Virus record (IMG/VR): IMGVR_UViG_3300045999_011563
Span: 1 to 26,272 of that record
From: a virus
Strand: one strand, 5' to 3'
Length of the DNA stretch: 26,272 nucleotides
A program made the position numbers and the translations under genes. Positions 7,986 through 15,673 of the stretch are shown here, piece by piece; the stretch's first letter is position 1, and every line of letters starts with the position of its first letter. Under the pieces are notes generated by a model that was not told where the DNA came from, made no database searches, and saw only the letters and a list, made by a program, of their open reading frames with translations.

Positions 7986-10799
7986 ATGGAAATCTTTATT
8001 AAAAATTTAAACGAATCTTCATCGATTGAAAATGATGATTATTTTTTATTTGATAAAATACAAAATAACGGTTCATTTTATACAAATAAAATTTCTTTCG
8101 ATACACTAAAAACAAAAATAAATTATGATATAATTAATATTTTTAATTCTAGTATATTGTATGATATAAATACAAGCACAGAAATATTAGCAAATAAAAT
8201 AAGAAATAAATTAGATAAAAATGGTTTGATTTATTCTGATTATAATAGAATGACAGGACCAATTTTATTAAACAATTCTTTAACAGCTAATAATTATTCT
8301 TTTTTTAAAAATAATGTTAATTTATTATATAATAAAATTGTTAATTTATCTTCTATAAACATTTCCGATAATGTTAAACAAGCATTAAGTTCTTACGAAA
8401 CCTTTACTTTTGCCAATTTAAATGGAGATTCTGGTTCTGCAGATGGTTCTAGAATAAATGCTAAATTTTATTTCCCTAGAGGAATAACCATAGATGAATT
8501 TGATACTTTATATATTACAGATACTTATAATCATACAATTCGAAAAATATTATCATCAGGAGAAGTATCTACTATTGCAGGATCAGCTACTTTTTTTGGT
8601 TTAACAAATGGAAATGGTAGTGAAGCTAGATTTTGTTATCCACATGGTATAACAATAGATTCTTCTAAAAATTTATATGTTTGCGATACATTTAATCATA
8701 TTATTCGTAAAATAACACCATCTGGGGAAGTAACAAATTTTACTGGATCTGTATTTAATTATCCTTATGGGATAACAATAGATTCCTTTAATAATTTATA
8801 TGTTTCTGATACATTTAATCATGTAATTCGTAAAATAACACCATCTGGAGAAATAACAATTTTTGCCGGATCATTAGGTAACATTGGTTCTACAAATGGG
8901 AATGGAACAAATTCAAAATTTCATTATCCTTATGGTATAACAATAGATTCTTCTAATAATTTATATGTTTGTGATACTGGTAATCAATTTGTAAAAAAAA
9001 TTACTCCATCTAAAGATGTTACAAAATATGCTGAAATAGAAAGTCAAGAAATAATTTGCGATACAAATAATAATTTATTTGTTTCTAATACATTCAATCA
9101 GACAATACATAAAATAAACACAGAAGGAAAATCTTCTTTAATAGCAGGAGTAAGTGACACTATAAATTTTTCTGATGGTTTAGGAGTAAATGTTAAATTT
9201 AATTATCCTTATGGAATAACAATAAATTCATTAAATGAAATATTTGTATGTGATTCACAAAATAATTCAATAAGAAAATTAACATATACAGGAATTGAAC
9301 CTATTCCTGTATTTAATCCCGAAGATTATATATTAGTTAATAAAAAACATGTAGATGACAAAGTAGATAGTGTTCCAAAAATAAATGTTAATTTATTAGT
9401 AAAAAAAACAGGAGATACATTATTAGGACATTTAAGTACAAATATAAATATATTTGATAATAATTTAGAAGCAGTTACAAAATATTATACTGATATTAAT
9501 TTTCCTTTAGAAAAATTTTTACCTTTAAGTGGAGGATCAATGATTGGTAACACTTTCGTAAATATTCCATTATCAAATCCCCATGCTGTTACAAAAAAAT
9601 ATGTAGATGATAATACACCTTTTGGTAGATTTGTTCCTTTATCTGGAAATGTTTCAACAGAAAACAATATTAATTTACCAGATCCAATAAATGAAAATCA
9701 TGCTACTAATAAAAAATATGTAGATACCAATCTTATTTCATATCTATCTTTAAATGGTGGAACTATAAAAGAAAATTTAATTATTTCCGCAACTCCAACA
9801 TCTCCAAATAATGTAATTACAAAATCTTATATAGATAATATTTTAAATAATATATCTTTAAATGACTTTGTTGTATTAAGTGGATCTACAATGATTGGAA
9901 ATTTATCAGTTTTATCTCCAATATCAGATTTACATATTTCTTCAAAAAAATATGCAGATGATACCATTTTTGGTAATTACTTATATTTAAGTGGAGGAAA
10001 ATTAAATGGAAATTTAATAGTACCTAGTTTAAATAAAACTTCAAATAATTATATTGCAGATTCAAAATATGTATTAGATATATTTGATAATTTTTCTGAA
10101 TTTGCTAAATTAAATGGAAGTTATATAAATGGTGAATTAATTATATCGAATACGCCTTCATTATCAAATCATATTAGTACTAAAAAATATGCTGATGATT
10201 TTTTAGATTCTATTAAAAATTTTGCCTCTAATGATTATTTAAAAACAGAAGGAGGAACTTTAACTGGTTATTTAAATACCTTAACTCCTGTAAATGCAAA
10301 TAATATAGTAAATAAAAACTATGTAGATAGTAATTTTGATAACAAATATTTATACATAACAGGCGGATCTATTGAAGATATCACTCTTAATAATAATGGG
10401 ATTATAGAGAAAAATACAATAATAAATTTAAATGAAAATTATATAAATTTAGAAAATACAAATTTTTACACAATTAATTTATCTTCTAATTGTTCAGGCT
10501 TTAATATAGATATTGATAATACTAAATTTTATGATATTAACTTATTAATTAATTCTTTAGAAAATAATTCAATTAATTACTTTAATAGTATAGTTTGGAA
10601 TATAAATGGTATTCCAGTTTTATGGGAAAATAACAAAGTTCCAAATAATTTAATATATAAAACACATATTTTTAATTTATTTTATGCAAATAATATGTGG
10701 TTTGGTTCTATATCGAAAGATTTTATCGAAGAAAATGTACTAGCACAAGAATTTGACGATTTCGTAATGACAGAAAATATGGATTTCCTTCTTCTTTAA
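7986..10799 (+). CDS. Large tail fibre with inserted six-bladed NHL propeller
   Basis: This 937-residue protein is a paralog of the preceding fibre. Residues 1-125 match its N-terminus in order (NDDYFLFDKI; KLDKNGLIYSDYNRMTGPIL). A six-bladed NHL propeller follows (about 140-436; blades marked YPYGITIDSSNNLYVCDTxN, then IRKITPSGE), with blade 5 degenerate. Fibre repeats of the LSGGxMxGxL...KKYVDD type (about 437-800), more diverged than in the neighbour, come next, then a related C-terminal domain. The last 20 residues are an extra acidic tail ending MDFLLL. Propeller insertion between stalk and shaft suggests an added receptor-binding domain. Four bases separate it from the upstream stop. 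It has no exact late box, so it is probably expressed from the promoters upstream. Confidence 0.85.
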   Translation: MEIFIKNLNESSSIENDDYFLFDKIQNNGSFYTNKISFDTLKTKINYDIINIFNSSILYDINTSTEILANKIRNKLDKNGLIYSDYNRMTGPILLNNSLTANNYSFFKNNVNLLYNKIVNLSSINISDNVKQALSSYETFTFANLNGDSGSADGSRINAKFYFPRGITIDEFDTLYITDTYNHTIRKILSSGEVSTIAGSATFFGLTNGNGSEARFCYPHGITIDSSKNLYVCDTFNHIIRKITPSGEVTNFTGSVFNYPYGITIDSFNNLYVSDTFNHVIRKITPSGEITIFAGSLGNIGSTNGNGTNSKFHYPYGITIDSSNNLYVCDTGNQFVKKITPSKDVTKYAEIESQEIICDTNNNLFVSNTFNQTIHKINTEGKSSLIAGVSDTINFSDGLGVNVKFNYPYGITINSLNEIFVCDSQNNSIRKLTYTGIEPIPVFNPEDYILVNKKHVDDKVDSVPKINVNLLVKKTGDTLLGHLSTNINIFDNNLEAVTKYYTDINFPLEKFLPLSGGSMIGNTFVNIPLSNPHAVTKKYVDDNTPFGRFVPLSGNVSTENNINLPDPINENHATNKKYVDTNLISYLSLNGGTIKENLIISATPTSPNNVITKSYIDNILNNISLNDFVVLSGSTMIGNLSVLSPISDLHISSKKYADDTIFGNYLYLSGGKLNGNLIVPSLNKTSNNYIADSKYVLDIFDNFSEFAKLNGSYINGELIISNTPSLSNHISTKKYADDFLDSIKNFASNDYLKTEGGTLTGYLNTLTPVNANNIVNKNYVDSNFDNKYLYITGGSIEDITLNNNGIIEKNTIINLNENYINLENTNFYTINLSSNCSGFNIDIDNTKFYDINLLINSLENNSINYFNSIVWNINGIPVLWENNKVPNNLIYKTHIFNLFYANNMWFGSISKDFIEENVLAQEFDDFVMTENMDFLLL

Positions 10800-10834
10800 A
10801 GAATAGAAGAAATTATTTAAAGAAATATTTATAT

Positions 10835-11077
10835 TTAATCCAAATATTCTTCCACTTTAAAATCGTGATTCATACTTGGAAATCTTTGTTTTATATACTT
10901 TTGAATGGCTAATGGTTTAATCCATGAATCTGTTCTTTCTAGATTAATTTTAGATTCTTTAGCTTTTCCATTGATATGTTCTAATGCTTCCATTAGACAT
11001 AGCCATCTTGAATAGCTATCAACAGTCATTACATGTTTTTTATTTGTTTTTGTTGTAATTGAAACATTATCTATCAT
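10835..11077 (-). CDS. Small unknown protein
   Basis: This 80-residue basic protein has no recognisable motif. It contains a helical stretch with aromatic residues (DSYSRWLCLMEALEHINGKA, 19-38) and a second one near the end (IKPLAIQKYIKQRFPSMNHD). Its ATG overlaps the TGA stop of the upstream gene as ATGA, the usual sign of translational coupling, so it should be made together with the 131-residue protein. It is the last gene of the leftward block and converges on the fibre operon with a 35-base gap. Confidence 0.6.
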   Translation of the reverse strand: MIDNVSITTKTNKKHVMTVDSYSRWLCLMEALEHINGKAKESKINLERTDSWIKPLAIQKYIKQRFPSMNHDFKVEEYLD

Positions 11078-11469
11078 AAAAAATTTTTAGTTAAAAAACC
11101 TAGAATTAATGTATTAATTTCATCTGAAGAAGTTTCTATCCCATTAATCATTAAACAATCTAAGCCTAAATTAATAGTATCAAATATTTTTCTACATGTC
11201 AAATTTTTTACATTATCATCCTTATATTTTGTAGAGTAAAAATCTTTCAAAATCTGAATAATATCTTTTAAATTAGAATTTCCATTATCAGCAACAGATC
11301 TGCTTAACATAGCTCGATCATATACAGGTAATAAATCTTTATTTTTAGTCAAAAGAAATATTCTCATATCTTCTTTTATAGATTTCATATCAATAAAAGG
11401 AGACGAAACATGTGTTATACTAGAAGGAGATTCTGATACGTTTTTTAATTCTTCTGATTTAAATTCCAT
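11074..11469 (-). CDS. Unknown protein, predicted largely helical
   Basis: This 131-residue protein matches no family I know. The first 30 residues are polar and Ser-rich (LKNVSESPSSITHVSSPF), and the remainder is predicted helical (KSIKEDMRIFLLTKNKDLLP; NLKDIIQILKDFYSTKYKDD; hydrophobic C-terminus LILGFLTKNFL). It lies 6 nt after the membrane protein gene and overlaps the next gene by 4 bases, so the three probably share one transcript. No Shine-Dalgarno sequence or late box precedes its ATG. Confidence 0.6.
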   Translation of the reverse strand: MEFKSEELKNVSESPSSITHVSSPFIDMKSIKEDMRIFLLTKNKDLLPVYDRAMLSRSVADNGNSNLKDIIQILKDFYSTKYKDDNVKNLTCRKIFDTINLGLDCLMINGIETSSDEINTLILGFLTKNFL

Positions 11470-11475
11470 ATAAAA

Positions 11476-11892
11476 TTAAATTTTAATTTTCTTGTATGCT
11501 TCAGCTATTGCTGCTTCTGCATTGTCGAGGTCTATAACATCTGTTTTCATGAAACATCTAGCAGAAACTTCAACAGAAACATCTTTATTGCATTCTAAAC
11601 ATTTAAAAGAATTTTCTTTATTCAATTCTATCGGAACAAACATTACCTTTTCCAAGTAACAAGGACATTTAATATCCATTCCTTGTTTAGAATATTCTTT
11701 AATTCTTTCGTTTTTGATTTTTTCCAAAGATATCTCAACTATCTTTTTGTAAATGTTATAACAAATAATTTGTAAAATTAAAGTTAATAAAAATAATTTT
11801 AAAAAGCTAATATAATCCTTATAAAAGATAAAAGAAACCGAAAAACTTATTAAAAATAAAATACCAATAGATTTTAAAATACCTTTTAGCAT
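11476..11892 (-). CDS. Two-helix membrane protein with a C-terminal zinc-ribbon-like domain
   Basis: This 138-residue protein has two closely spaced hydrophobic segments (about 5-24 and 29-48), giving a membrane hairpin. A basic helix follows (49-70), then a soluble domain with CPC at 76-78 and CLEC at 98-101. Four cysteines in this arrangement look like a zinc ribbon. The tail is helical (IDLDNAEAAIAEAYKKIKI). A cytoplasmic zinc domain tethered to the host membrane is the simplest reading; anchoring of phage replication or transcription, or host-envelope modification, are possibilities that I cannot decide between. A near-consensus sigma70-type promoter (11899-11927) puts its transcript start on the ATG, which suggests early expression. 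Confidence 0.65.
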   Translation of the reverse strand: MLKGILKSIGILFLISFSVSFIFYKDYISFLKLFLLTLILQIICYNIYKKIVEISLEKIKNERIKEYSKQGMDIKCPCYLEKVMFVPIELNKENSFKCLECNKDVSVEVSARCFMKTDVIDLDNAEAAIAEAYKKIKI

Positions 11893-11898
11893 TCTTAC

Positions 11899-11927
11899 AT
11901 ATTAAAATATTTTCTTTTATTTGTCAA
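11899..11927 (-). promoter_or_regulatory. Sigma70-type promoter TTGACA-17-TAATAT, start site on the ATG
   Basis: On the minus strand, TTGACA (11927-11922) is followed by a 17-base spacer and TAATAT (11904-11899), then six bases to the ATG at 11892. The -35 is perfect and the -10 matches 4 of 6. The expected +1 is the A of the start codon, so this transcript would also be leaderless. The -35 overlaps the stop region of the upstream gene. Confidence 0.55.
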
Positions 11928-12282
11928 CAGAAAATATTTGTGATAATCTATCAGGAATTTCTATTAATTTCTTATTAATGTTATCCAATTCATTAATAGC
12001 ATTTTTAATTCCTATTTGTTTTGATTTCTTAGTTTTAATAGATGGATTTTCTAATGCAGCATCAAATTGCTGTCTTAATTGTAAGATATATTCAAATATA
12101 TCTGTAAATCTTTTTTTAATATTATTATTAATTTCAAAAGGATATTGTACATTTGGATCAAATTTCAATTGACTGCCTAAATTATAGGGTATCTGAACAA
12201 AAGGTTCATCTTTTGACATTCCCATAACTTCTCTTTTAGAATTTAATGTCACTTCATTTTCTCTTAAAATTTTATTTTTCAC
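11917..12282 (-). CDS. Unknown late-type protein, GTG start
   Basis: This 121-residue protein has no recognised family. After a short basic start it contains FVQIPYNLGSQLKFDPNVQY and then two helices with coiled-coil character (IKKRFTDIFEYILQLRQQFD, and NAINELDNINKKLIEIPDRL). The frame begins with GTG. That start is supported because an exact CTAAATA box lies 6 nt upstream (12289-12295, minus strand), matching the spacing at other late genes. The shared divergent promoter links it to the 141-residue protein at 12317, so a virion or assembly role is suspected. An (I/L)-x-E site (LRE, 6-8) is near its N-terminus. Confidence 0.6.
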   Translation of the reverse strand: MKNKILRENEVTLNSKREVMGMSKDEPFVQIPYNLGSQLKFDPNVQYPFEINNNIKKRFTDIFEYILQLRQQFDAALENPSIKTKKSKQIGIKNAINELDNINKKLIEIPDRLSQIFSVDK

Positions 12283-12288
12283 TATAAT

Positions 12289-12311
12289 TATTTAGTAATT
12301 TTGACTAAATA
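12289..12311. promoter_or_regulatory. Second bidirectional late promoter (outward CTAAATA pair)
   Basis: Two CTAAATA boxes face outward: the minus-strand box at 12295-12289 is 6 nt before the GTG at 12282, and the plus-strand box at 12305-12311 is 5 nt before the ATG at 12317. The inner spacer is 9 bases. Only 34 bases separate the two start codons, and the boxes are the only recognisable signals in between. Confidence 0.7.
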
Positions 12312-12316
12312 ATCAC

Positions 12317-12742
12317 ATGAGCAATTTATTTCAAAAAGCATTTGTACATGTACTTCGTGAACAACCTGCTCCTGAAGATATTTCTGATAGAGATGCAATG
12401 GAACAAACTTTAGATAAAGGAACCGATCCTGCTGCTTTTGATTCTGATGTAGATGCTGCTGCTGATCATTTAGCAGCAACTAGTAAAATCCAAGCTCAAA
12501 TGGTTGGTACATTATCAGAATGGATTTCTAAATTAGAAGAATTTTCGGATTATCTTAATGGAACAGGACCAAATTCAATCCAAACAAAATTAAAAAATTC
12601 CGTTCCAGACACACTTTTTGATAAAATCCGTGTTGCAGAAACCAAAAAAATTGCCCGTGTTTCTATGGAAATTTCAGCATTAACAGAAATGTTAAAAGGA
12701 TATTCCGCAAGTGCTGCTGATGCAAAATATCGTTTCCAATAA
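12317..12742 (+). CDS. Unknown late protein, candidate virion component
   Basis: This is a 141-residue acidic protein. It starts MSNLFQKAFVHVLREQPAPE, an amphipathic helix followed by a Pro/Asp-rich linker, and then has a helical body (about 50-135) rich in Ala and Lys. The start resembles that of the acidic protein at 173 (MSNKSLFEKLFEDVM). An L-x-E motif (LRE, 13-15) could be a prohead protease site. I recognise no family. It is a single rightward gene inside the leftward replication block, has an exact late box, and abuts the converging primase gene with no intergenic base. Its codon usage looks less AT-extreme than that of the fibre genes, which fits high expression. Confidence 0.65.
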   Translation: MSNLFQKAFVHVLREQPAPEDISDRDAMEQTLDKGTDPAAFDSDVDAAADHLAATSKIQAQMVGTLSEWISKLEEFSDYLNGTGPNSIQTKLKNSVPDTLFDKIRVAETKKIARVSMEISALTEMLKGYSASAADAKYRFQ

Positions 12743-13729
12743 TTAACGAGTATATTTTAAAATAAAATCAGAAGTTATTTCATTCAAATTTTCTACAATA
12801 GCCATTTCGTTGAAATCTTTATAACGATTTCCTTTGTCGCTATTCCATAAAAATACTGCCTCTTTTAATTCTAATAACTTTTTTGTTTTGTTAAAAGCTG
12901 CTTTGTCTTTCCATTGAGAATCTAATATCCATATTTTTTTATGGAAAGGAAATTTATCAATTTGTTCTTGTTGCTTTTTTGTATATAGTTGATAAGAATT
13001 TTCTTGAATACCACCAATAGCAACACCATTTTTAACAAAACAAGAATTTATCGGTCCTTCAAAAACAAAGATATATTCAAAATTGGAATCTATTTTATCT
13101 ATGTTAAATAAAGTTTTATCCGCACCAATTTTAGAAATATATTTTGGTCTATACAAATTATCATTCTCAAGAATAGTTCTTGTTTGATAATATATAATTT
13201 TACCATTTTCATCATAGAAAGGTAAAATTAATCTATTTTTATGAACTTTATCTGTTAAGGACAAATAAATTGATTTAGGCTTATTAATAGCAACATCCAA
13301 TCTTCTATTTTTAACTAGTTCAATTGCCTTCTTTAAAACAGAATTATTCTTATAAAAATCCGTTTGCGTTTTATCGTATAAATTAATCGAATCCTTTGGT
13401 AATGTATCAGAAATAATATTTTTACATTTCTCTTCCTCGTTAAGAGAAATGTCTACAAATGAATTTTGCAATTCATTTTTTATTTCCTCAAAAGTTAATC
13501 CAGTAATATCCTTTATCCATTTTAGAGGAGTCGTTTTATAACCACAATTATGACAATATACCAAATTTTTATTTGGTATAAAATAAAATCGACGTTTTCT
13601 CAACCAAGATGATCCTTCTCTACAAATAGGACAAGATCCTTGATATGTATTATTATAACGATTTCTCTCAGGAGCACCTACAAAACGATAAAACTTTTCT
13701 ACAATATAATCTTCTGGAAGAAGCAACAT
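12743..13729 (-). CDS. 61: DNA primase, T4 gp61-like
   Basis: This 328-residue primase would make RNA primers for lagging-strand synthesis with a replicative helicase encoded elsewhere. An N-terminal zinc finger is visible (C33-P-I-C36 and C59-H-N-C62). The TOPRIM region has VFEGPINSCFVKNGVAIGG (222-240, catalytic-type E224), closely matching T4 gp61 VLEGPIDSLFIENGIAITGG. It is followed by KIWILDSQWKD (265-275, D270) where T4 has RVWVLDNEPRH, and by YKDFNEMA matching the T4 KDVNDM segment. The length is close to T4 gp61 (342). It is the last gene of a leftward run that starts with the clamp operon. A possible AT-rich promoter lies in the 38-base upstream gap, with no late box, consistent with early or middle expression. 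Confidence 0.9.
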   Translation of the reverse strand: MLLLPEDYIVEKFYRFVGAPERNRYNNTYQGSCPICREGSSWLRKRRFYFIPNKNLVYCHNCGYKTTPLKWIKDITGLTFEEIKNELQNSFVDISLNEEEKCKNIISDTLPKDSINLYDKTQTDFYKNNSVLKKAIELVKNRRLDVAINKPKSIYLSLTDKVHKNRLILPFYDENGKIIYYQTRTILENDNLYRPKYISKIGADKTLFNIDKIDSNFEYIFVFEGPINSCFVKNGVAIGGIQENSYQLYTKKQQEQIDKFPFHKKIWILDSQWKDKAAFNKTKKLLELKEAVFLWNSDKGNRYKDFNEMAIVENLNEITSDFILKYTR

Positions 13730-13767
13730 GTAAATAATCTACCCAAAAATATAGAATCTATCAAGTG

Positions 13768-13971
13768 TTAAACACACTTATTTGTAATGTCTTCTTTTGT
13801 AACTGCATCTAAAATACGTACTACACCTTTACGTATAAAAGCACCTGATGCAGGATCATCCCATACAGCTTCTACATATATTTTATCTCCATATTGTCTT
13901 TCAACAATACGGGGAGAAACAGGTTGACCACTGATAGGAGATACAATTTTAACGGGACGAACAATATCCAT
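13768..13971 (-). CDS. Small unknown protein, late box upstream
   Basis: The preferred start gives 67 residues: MDIVRPVKIVSPISGQPVSP, then RIVERQYGDKIYVEAVWDDP and SGAFIRKGVVRI. The sequence is beta-rich and resembles a small compact domain; I recognise no family. A longer reading from 14004 would overlap the previous gene by 29 bases. I prefer the ATG at 13971 because it lies 4 nt after the upstream stop and has an exact ATAAATA box 5 nt before it (13977-13983). The box suggests late expression although the gene sits among replication genes. Confidence 0.65.
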   Translation of the reverse strand: MDIVRPVKIVSPISGQPVSPRIVERQYGDKIYVEAVWDDPASGAFIRKGVVRILDAVTKEDITNKCV

Positions 13972-13975
13972 ATCT

Positions 13976-14245
13976 TTATTTATTATATCTTTTGTTATAT
14001 TCAAATTGTTTTTCTAAAAGTTTAAATACTTTTCTTGGTATCTTTTCTACTACATCTACAATTTTTTCTTCCATTCCATAAAAAAATTTATCTTTAGGTA
14101 TATTCCTGTTAACATTTTTAGGAATAGAAATGAAATCAAAGTGTTCGTTTTTCTCTTCTACAAAAATCAATATTTCCCCCACATAAGTCCCTGTTGTAAT
14201 AGCATAAGAAAATCCTTTGATAGGATGTTTTTTATTAAAAAACAT
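13976..14245 (-). CDS. Small unknown protein, the only gene with a clear Shine-Dalgarno site
   Basis: This 89-residue protein starts with a short beta-rich part (GFSYAITTGTYVGEILIFVE, 11-30) followed by a helical basic C-terminus (IVDVVEKIPRKVFKLLEKQF). No known family or catalytic motif is seen. Its ATG directly follows the TAA of the upstream gene, and GGAGG lies 7 nt before it. This is the only strong ribosome binding site seen in the window. The GGAGG also encodes the Gly-Gly near the upstream C-terminus. Coupled translation within the clamp-primase operon is likely. Confidence 0.65.
   Translation of the reverse strand: MFFNKKHPIKGFSYAITTGTYVGEILIFVEEKNEHFDFISIPKNVNRNIPKDKFFYGMEEKIVDVVEKIPRKVFKLLEKQFEYNKRYNK
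13977..13983 (-). promoter_or_regulatory. Late promoter box ATAAATA, 5 nt before ATG
   Basis: On the minus strand ATAAATA is followed by AAGAT and the ATG at 13971. It lies across the 3' end of the upstream gene and includes part of its stop codon. It is the main reason for choosing this start. Confidence 0.55.
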
Positions 14246-14584
14246 TTATAATCCTCCATTATTATTTGTACTAAAAAACACTTTAGCTAATGCTGTATAT
14301 AATGCATCTGCATCCATTTGTGAATTTGCACTAGTAACCATAACAGGTTCTTGATCTAAGTTGTATCCTATAATAATAAAACAACGTAAAAATTCTTGAA
14401 CCGTAGAAATCATTGCCTCCATTTCTTGATCAGATTGATTTTCTCTCTCTTCTATCTTTTTCAATAATGCTTCTTTCAATAGACGTTCAATATGATCATT
14501 AGTTATTTTAGGAGATAACTTTTTCTTATCTGAAGATGATTTCCCCTTTTTCGGAGTTTTATTATTTTTAGATTCATCTTCCAT
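14246..14584 (-). CDS. Unknown protein with basic N-terminal tail
   Basis: This is 112 residues from the preferred ATG at 14584. The first 30 residues are Lys/Ser-rich and probably disordered (NNKTPKKGKSSSDKKKLSPK), then comes a helical segment (HIERLLKEALLKKIEERENQ) and a globular-looking C-terminal half (LRCFIIIGYNLDQEPVMVTS, then DADALYTALAKVFF). No family is recognised. An upstream in-frame ATG at 14620 would give 12 more residues but a 47-base overlap with the previous gene; the later ATG leaves an 11-base overlap. A basic tail could contact nucleic acid, but this is speculation. It lies in the operon after the clamp gene. Confidence 0.6.
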   Translation of the reverse strand: MEDESKNNKTPKKGKSSSDKKKLSPKITNDHIERLLKEALLKKIEERENQSDQEMEAMISTVQEFLRCFIIIGYNLDQEPVMVTSANSQMDADALYTALAKVFFSTNNNGGL

Positions 14585-14936
14585 TATCTTGTTTTGGTTT
14601 AAAAAATTTATTTTCTTCATTTATAGGTCTAATTCCTTTATCGATTAATAATTGTACAATTACCTCAATAGATTCTGTAGAAATAGAAAAATTCTTGGGG
14701 AAAAAATTACCTCCATCATTAAATTCAAACATTATTTCATTGTTAAAATCTTTATTATTGTAACAAGTTACAAATACTGAAGCTCCACTGGGATCTACTA
14801 ATACAGTCCATCTACGACTATCATGTAAACCATATTGTTGAAATACACGTAAAACTCCAAATTTACAATCACGAAGACGTTTAATAAAGTAACCGGGAGT
14901 TTTTATTTTATTTTGTTGTCTCTTATTTAAAGTCAT
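14574..14936 (-). CDS. Unknown protein downstream of the clamp
   Basis: The ATG at 14936 gives 120 residues. The reading frame also opens two codons earlier with TTG at 14942, overlapping the clamp stop, but the ATG two bases after that stop is more credible. The N-terminus is basic (MTLNKRQQNKIKTPGYFIKR). A compact alpha/beta body follows (GLHDSRRWTVLVDPSGASVF; EIMFEFNDGGNFFPKNF; SIEVIVQLLIDKGIR). No enzyme motif is recognised. Its tight linkage to the clamp and primase genes suggests a replication or transcription accessory role, as an inference from the operon only. Confidence 0.65.
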   Translation of the reverse strand: MTLNKRQQNKIKTPGYFIKRLRDCKFGVLRVFQQYGLHDSRRWTVLVDPSGASVFVTCYNNKDFNNEIMFEFNDGGNFFPKNFSISTESIEVIVQLLIDKGIRPINEENKFFKPKQDNGR

Positions 14937-14938
14937 AA

Positions 14939-15673
14939 TCAAGATACATGTGCAGTCGAAATATATTTCAAATTATACTTATCATCTTTAACAATAAAAG
15001 CAATAAATCCTCTTGTTGTATTTAATTTTACTTCAATTTCATTGGTTTTCAAAAAACTTATATTCCGAAATAAGTCAAAATTAAACGCCAAAGGCTTTTC
15101 CATTTTATTTCCTATAAATGATTCAGAAATAATTTTACTATAACTATCTATATTTACTTTTGTTTTATCAGTTAACTCTGCCATAACACCTTCGTTATCC
15201 GTATTTAAATAAATTTTATTACTATCTGTAATAAATGTACTACTTTTAATTAAAAGATTATGCATGATCGAAGTTAATTTAAAACTAATATCAAACTCCA
15301 AAGCATTCATTTTCTCCAAATTAAAATTTGGTGATTTTACTATGTTATCATTAATCAAATGAAATTTGAATTTCGTTCCATTTGATTTATATTCAATATT
15401 ATTTGAATTAATATGTAAATTAATTTGTTCGTCGGGAATACATTCCAAAACTTTTATAAATTTTTTAATATCAGCAAAACTAATATTATGTTTATCACCA
15501 TCAAATTCTATATCATCAGTAAATGAATATAAACTGAAATTATTATCTGGTGTTCTATTTAAATTAGAACAAATATTAGGCTCTAGTGTTAGTGTACACA
15601 AATCATTAACACGCGATAACGGAATTAAAAATTTCTGTACAAAATTTTGTCTGTTAAGAATTCTTAGAATCAT
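14939..15673 (-). CDS. 45: Sliding clamp, T4 gp45-like (PCNA fold)
   Basis: This 244-residue protein (T4 gp45 has 228) has the tandem beta-alpha-beta rhythm of the PCNA fold: strand-rich stretches (LCTLTLEPNI; SLYSFTDDIEF), a helix (SFADIKKFIKVLECIPDEQ), more strands (INLHINSNNIEYKS), then a second domain (LEFDISFKLTSIMHNLLIKS; VMAELTDKTKVNIDSY; AFIVKDDKYNLKYIST). The clamp encircles DNA and tethers the polymerase, and in T4 it also activates late transcription with gp33 and gp55. The identification is from overall pattern rather than a signature motif. The ATG lies inside the end of the upstream gene (20-base overlap). The window polymerase ends in TLDDLFS, a plausible clamp-binding tail. 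Confidence 0.65.
   Translation of the reverse strand: MILRILNRQNFVQKFLIPLSRVNDLCTLTLEPNICSNLNRTPDNNFSLYSFTDDIEFDGDKHNISFADIKKFIKVLECIPDEQINLHINSNNIEYKSNGTKFKFHLINDNIVKSPNFNLEKMNALEFDISFKLTSIMHNLLIKSSTFITDSNKIYLNTDNEGVMAELTDKTKVNIDSYSKIISESFIGNKMEKPLAFNFDLFRNISFLKTNEIEVKLNTTRGFIAFIVKDDKYNLKYISTAHVS

Noticed and set aside
10789-10811. Possible terminator between the fibre operon and the converging genes (TTCTTCT / AGAAGAA)
   Set aside because: The stem is short and AT-rich, starts inside the coding region and is not followed by a clean T-run, so it is too weak to annotate.
13744-13751. TATTTTTG on the minus strand upstream of primase, matching the Bacteroidota -7 element TAnnTTTG
   Set aside because: No TTTG is found at the expected -33 position and no other gene here shows the element; in AT-rich DNA one match is expected by chance.
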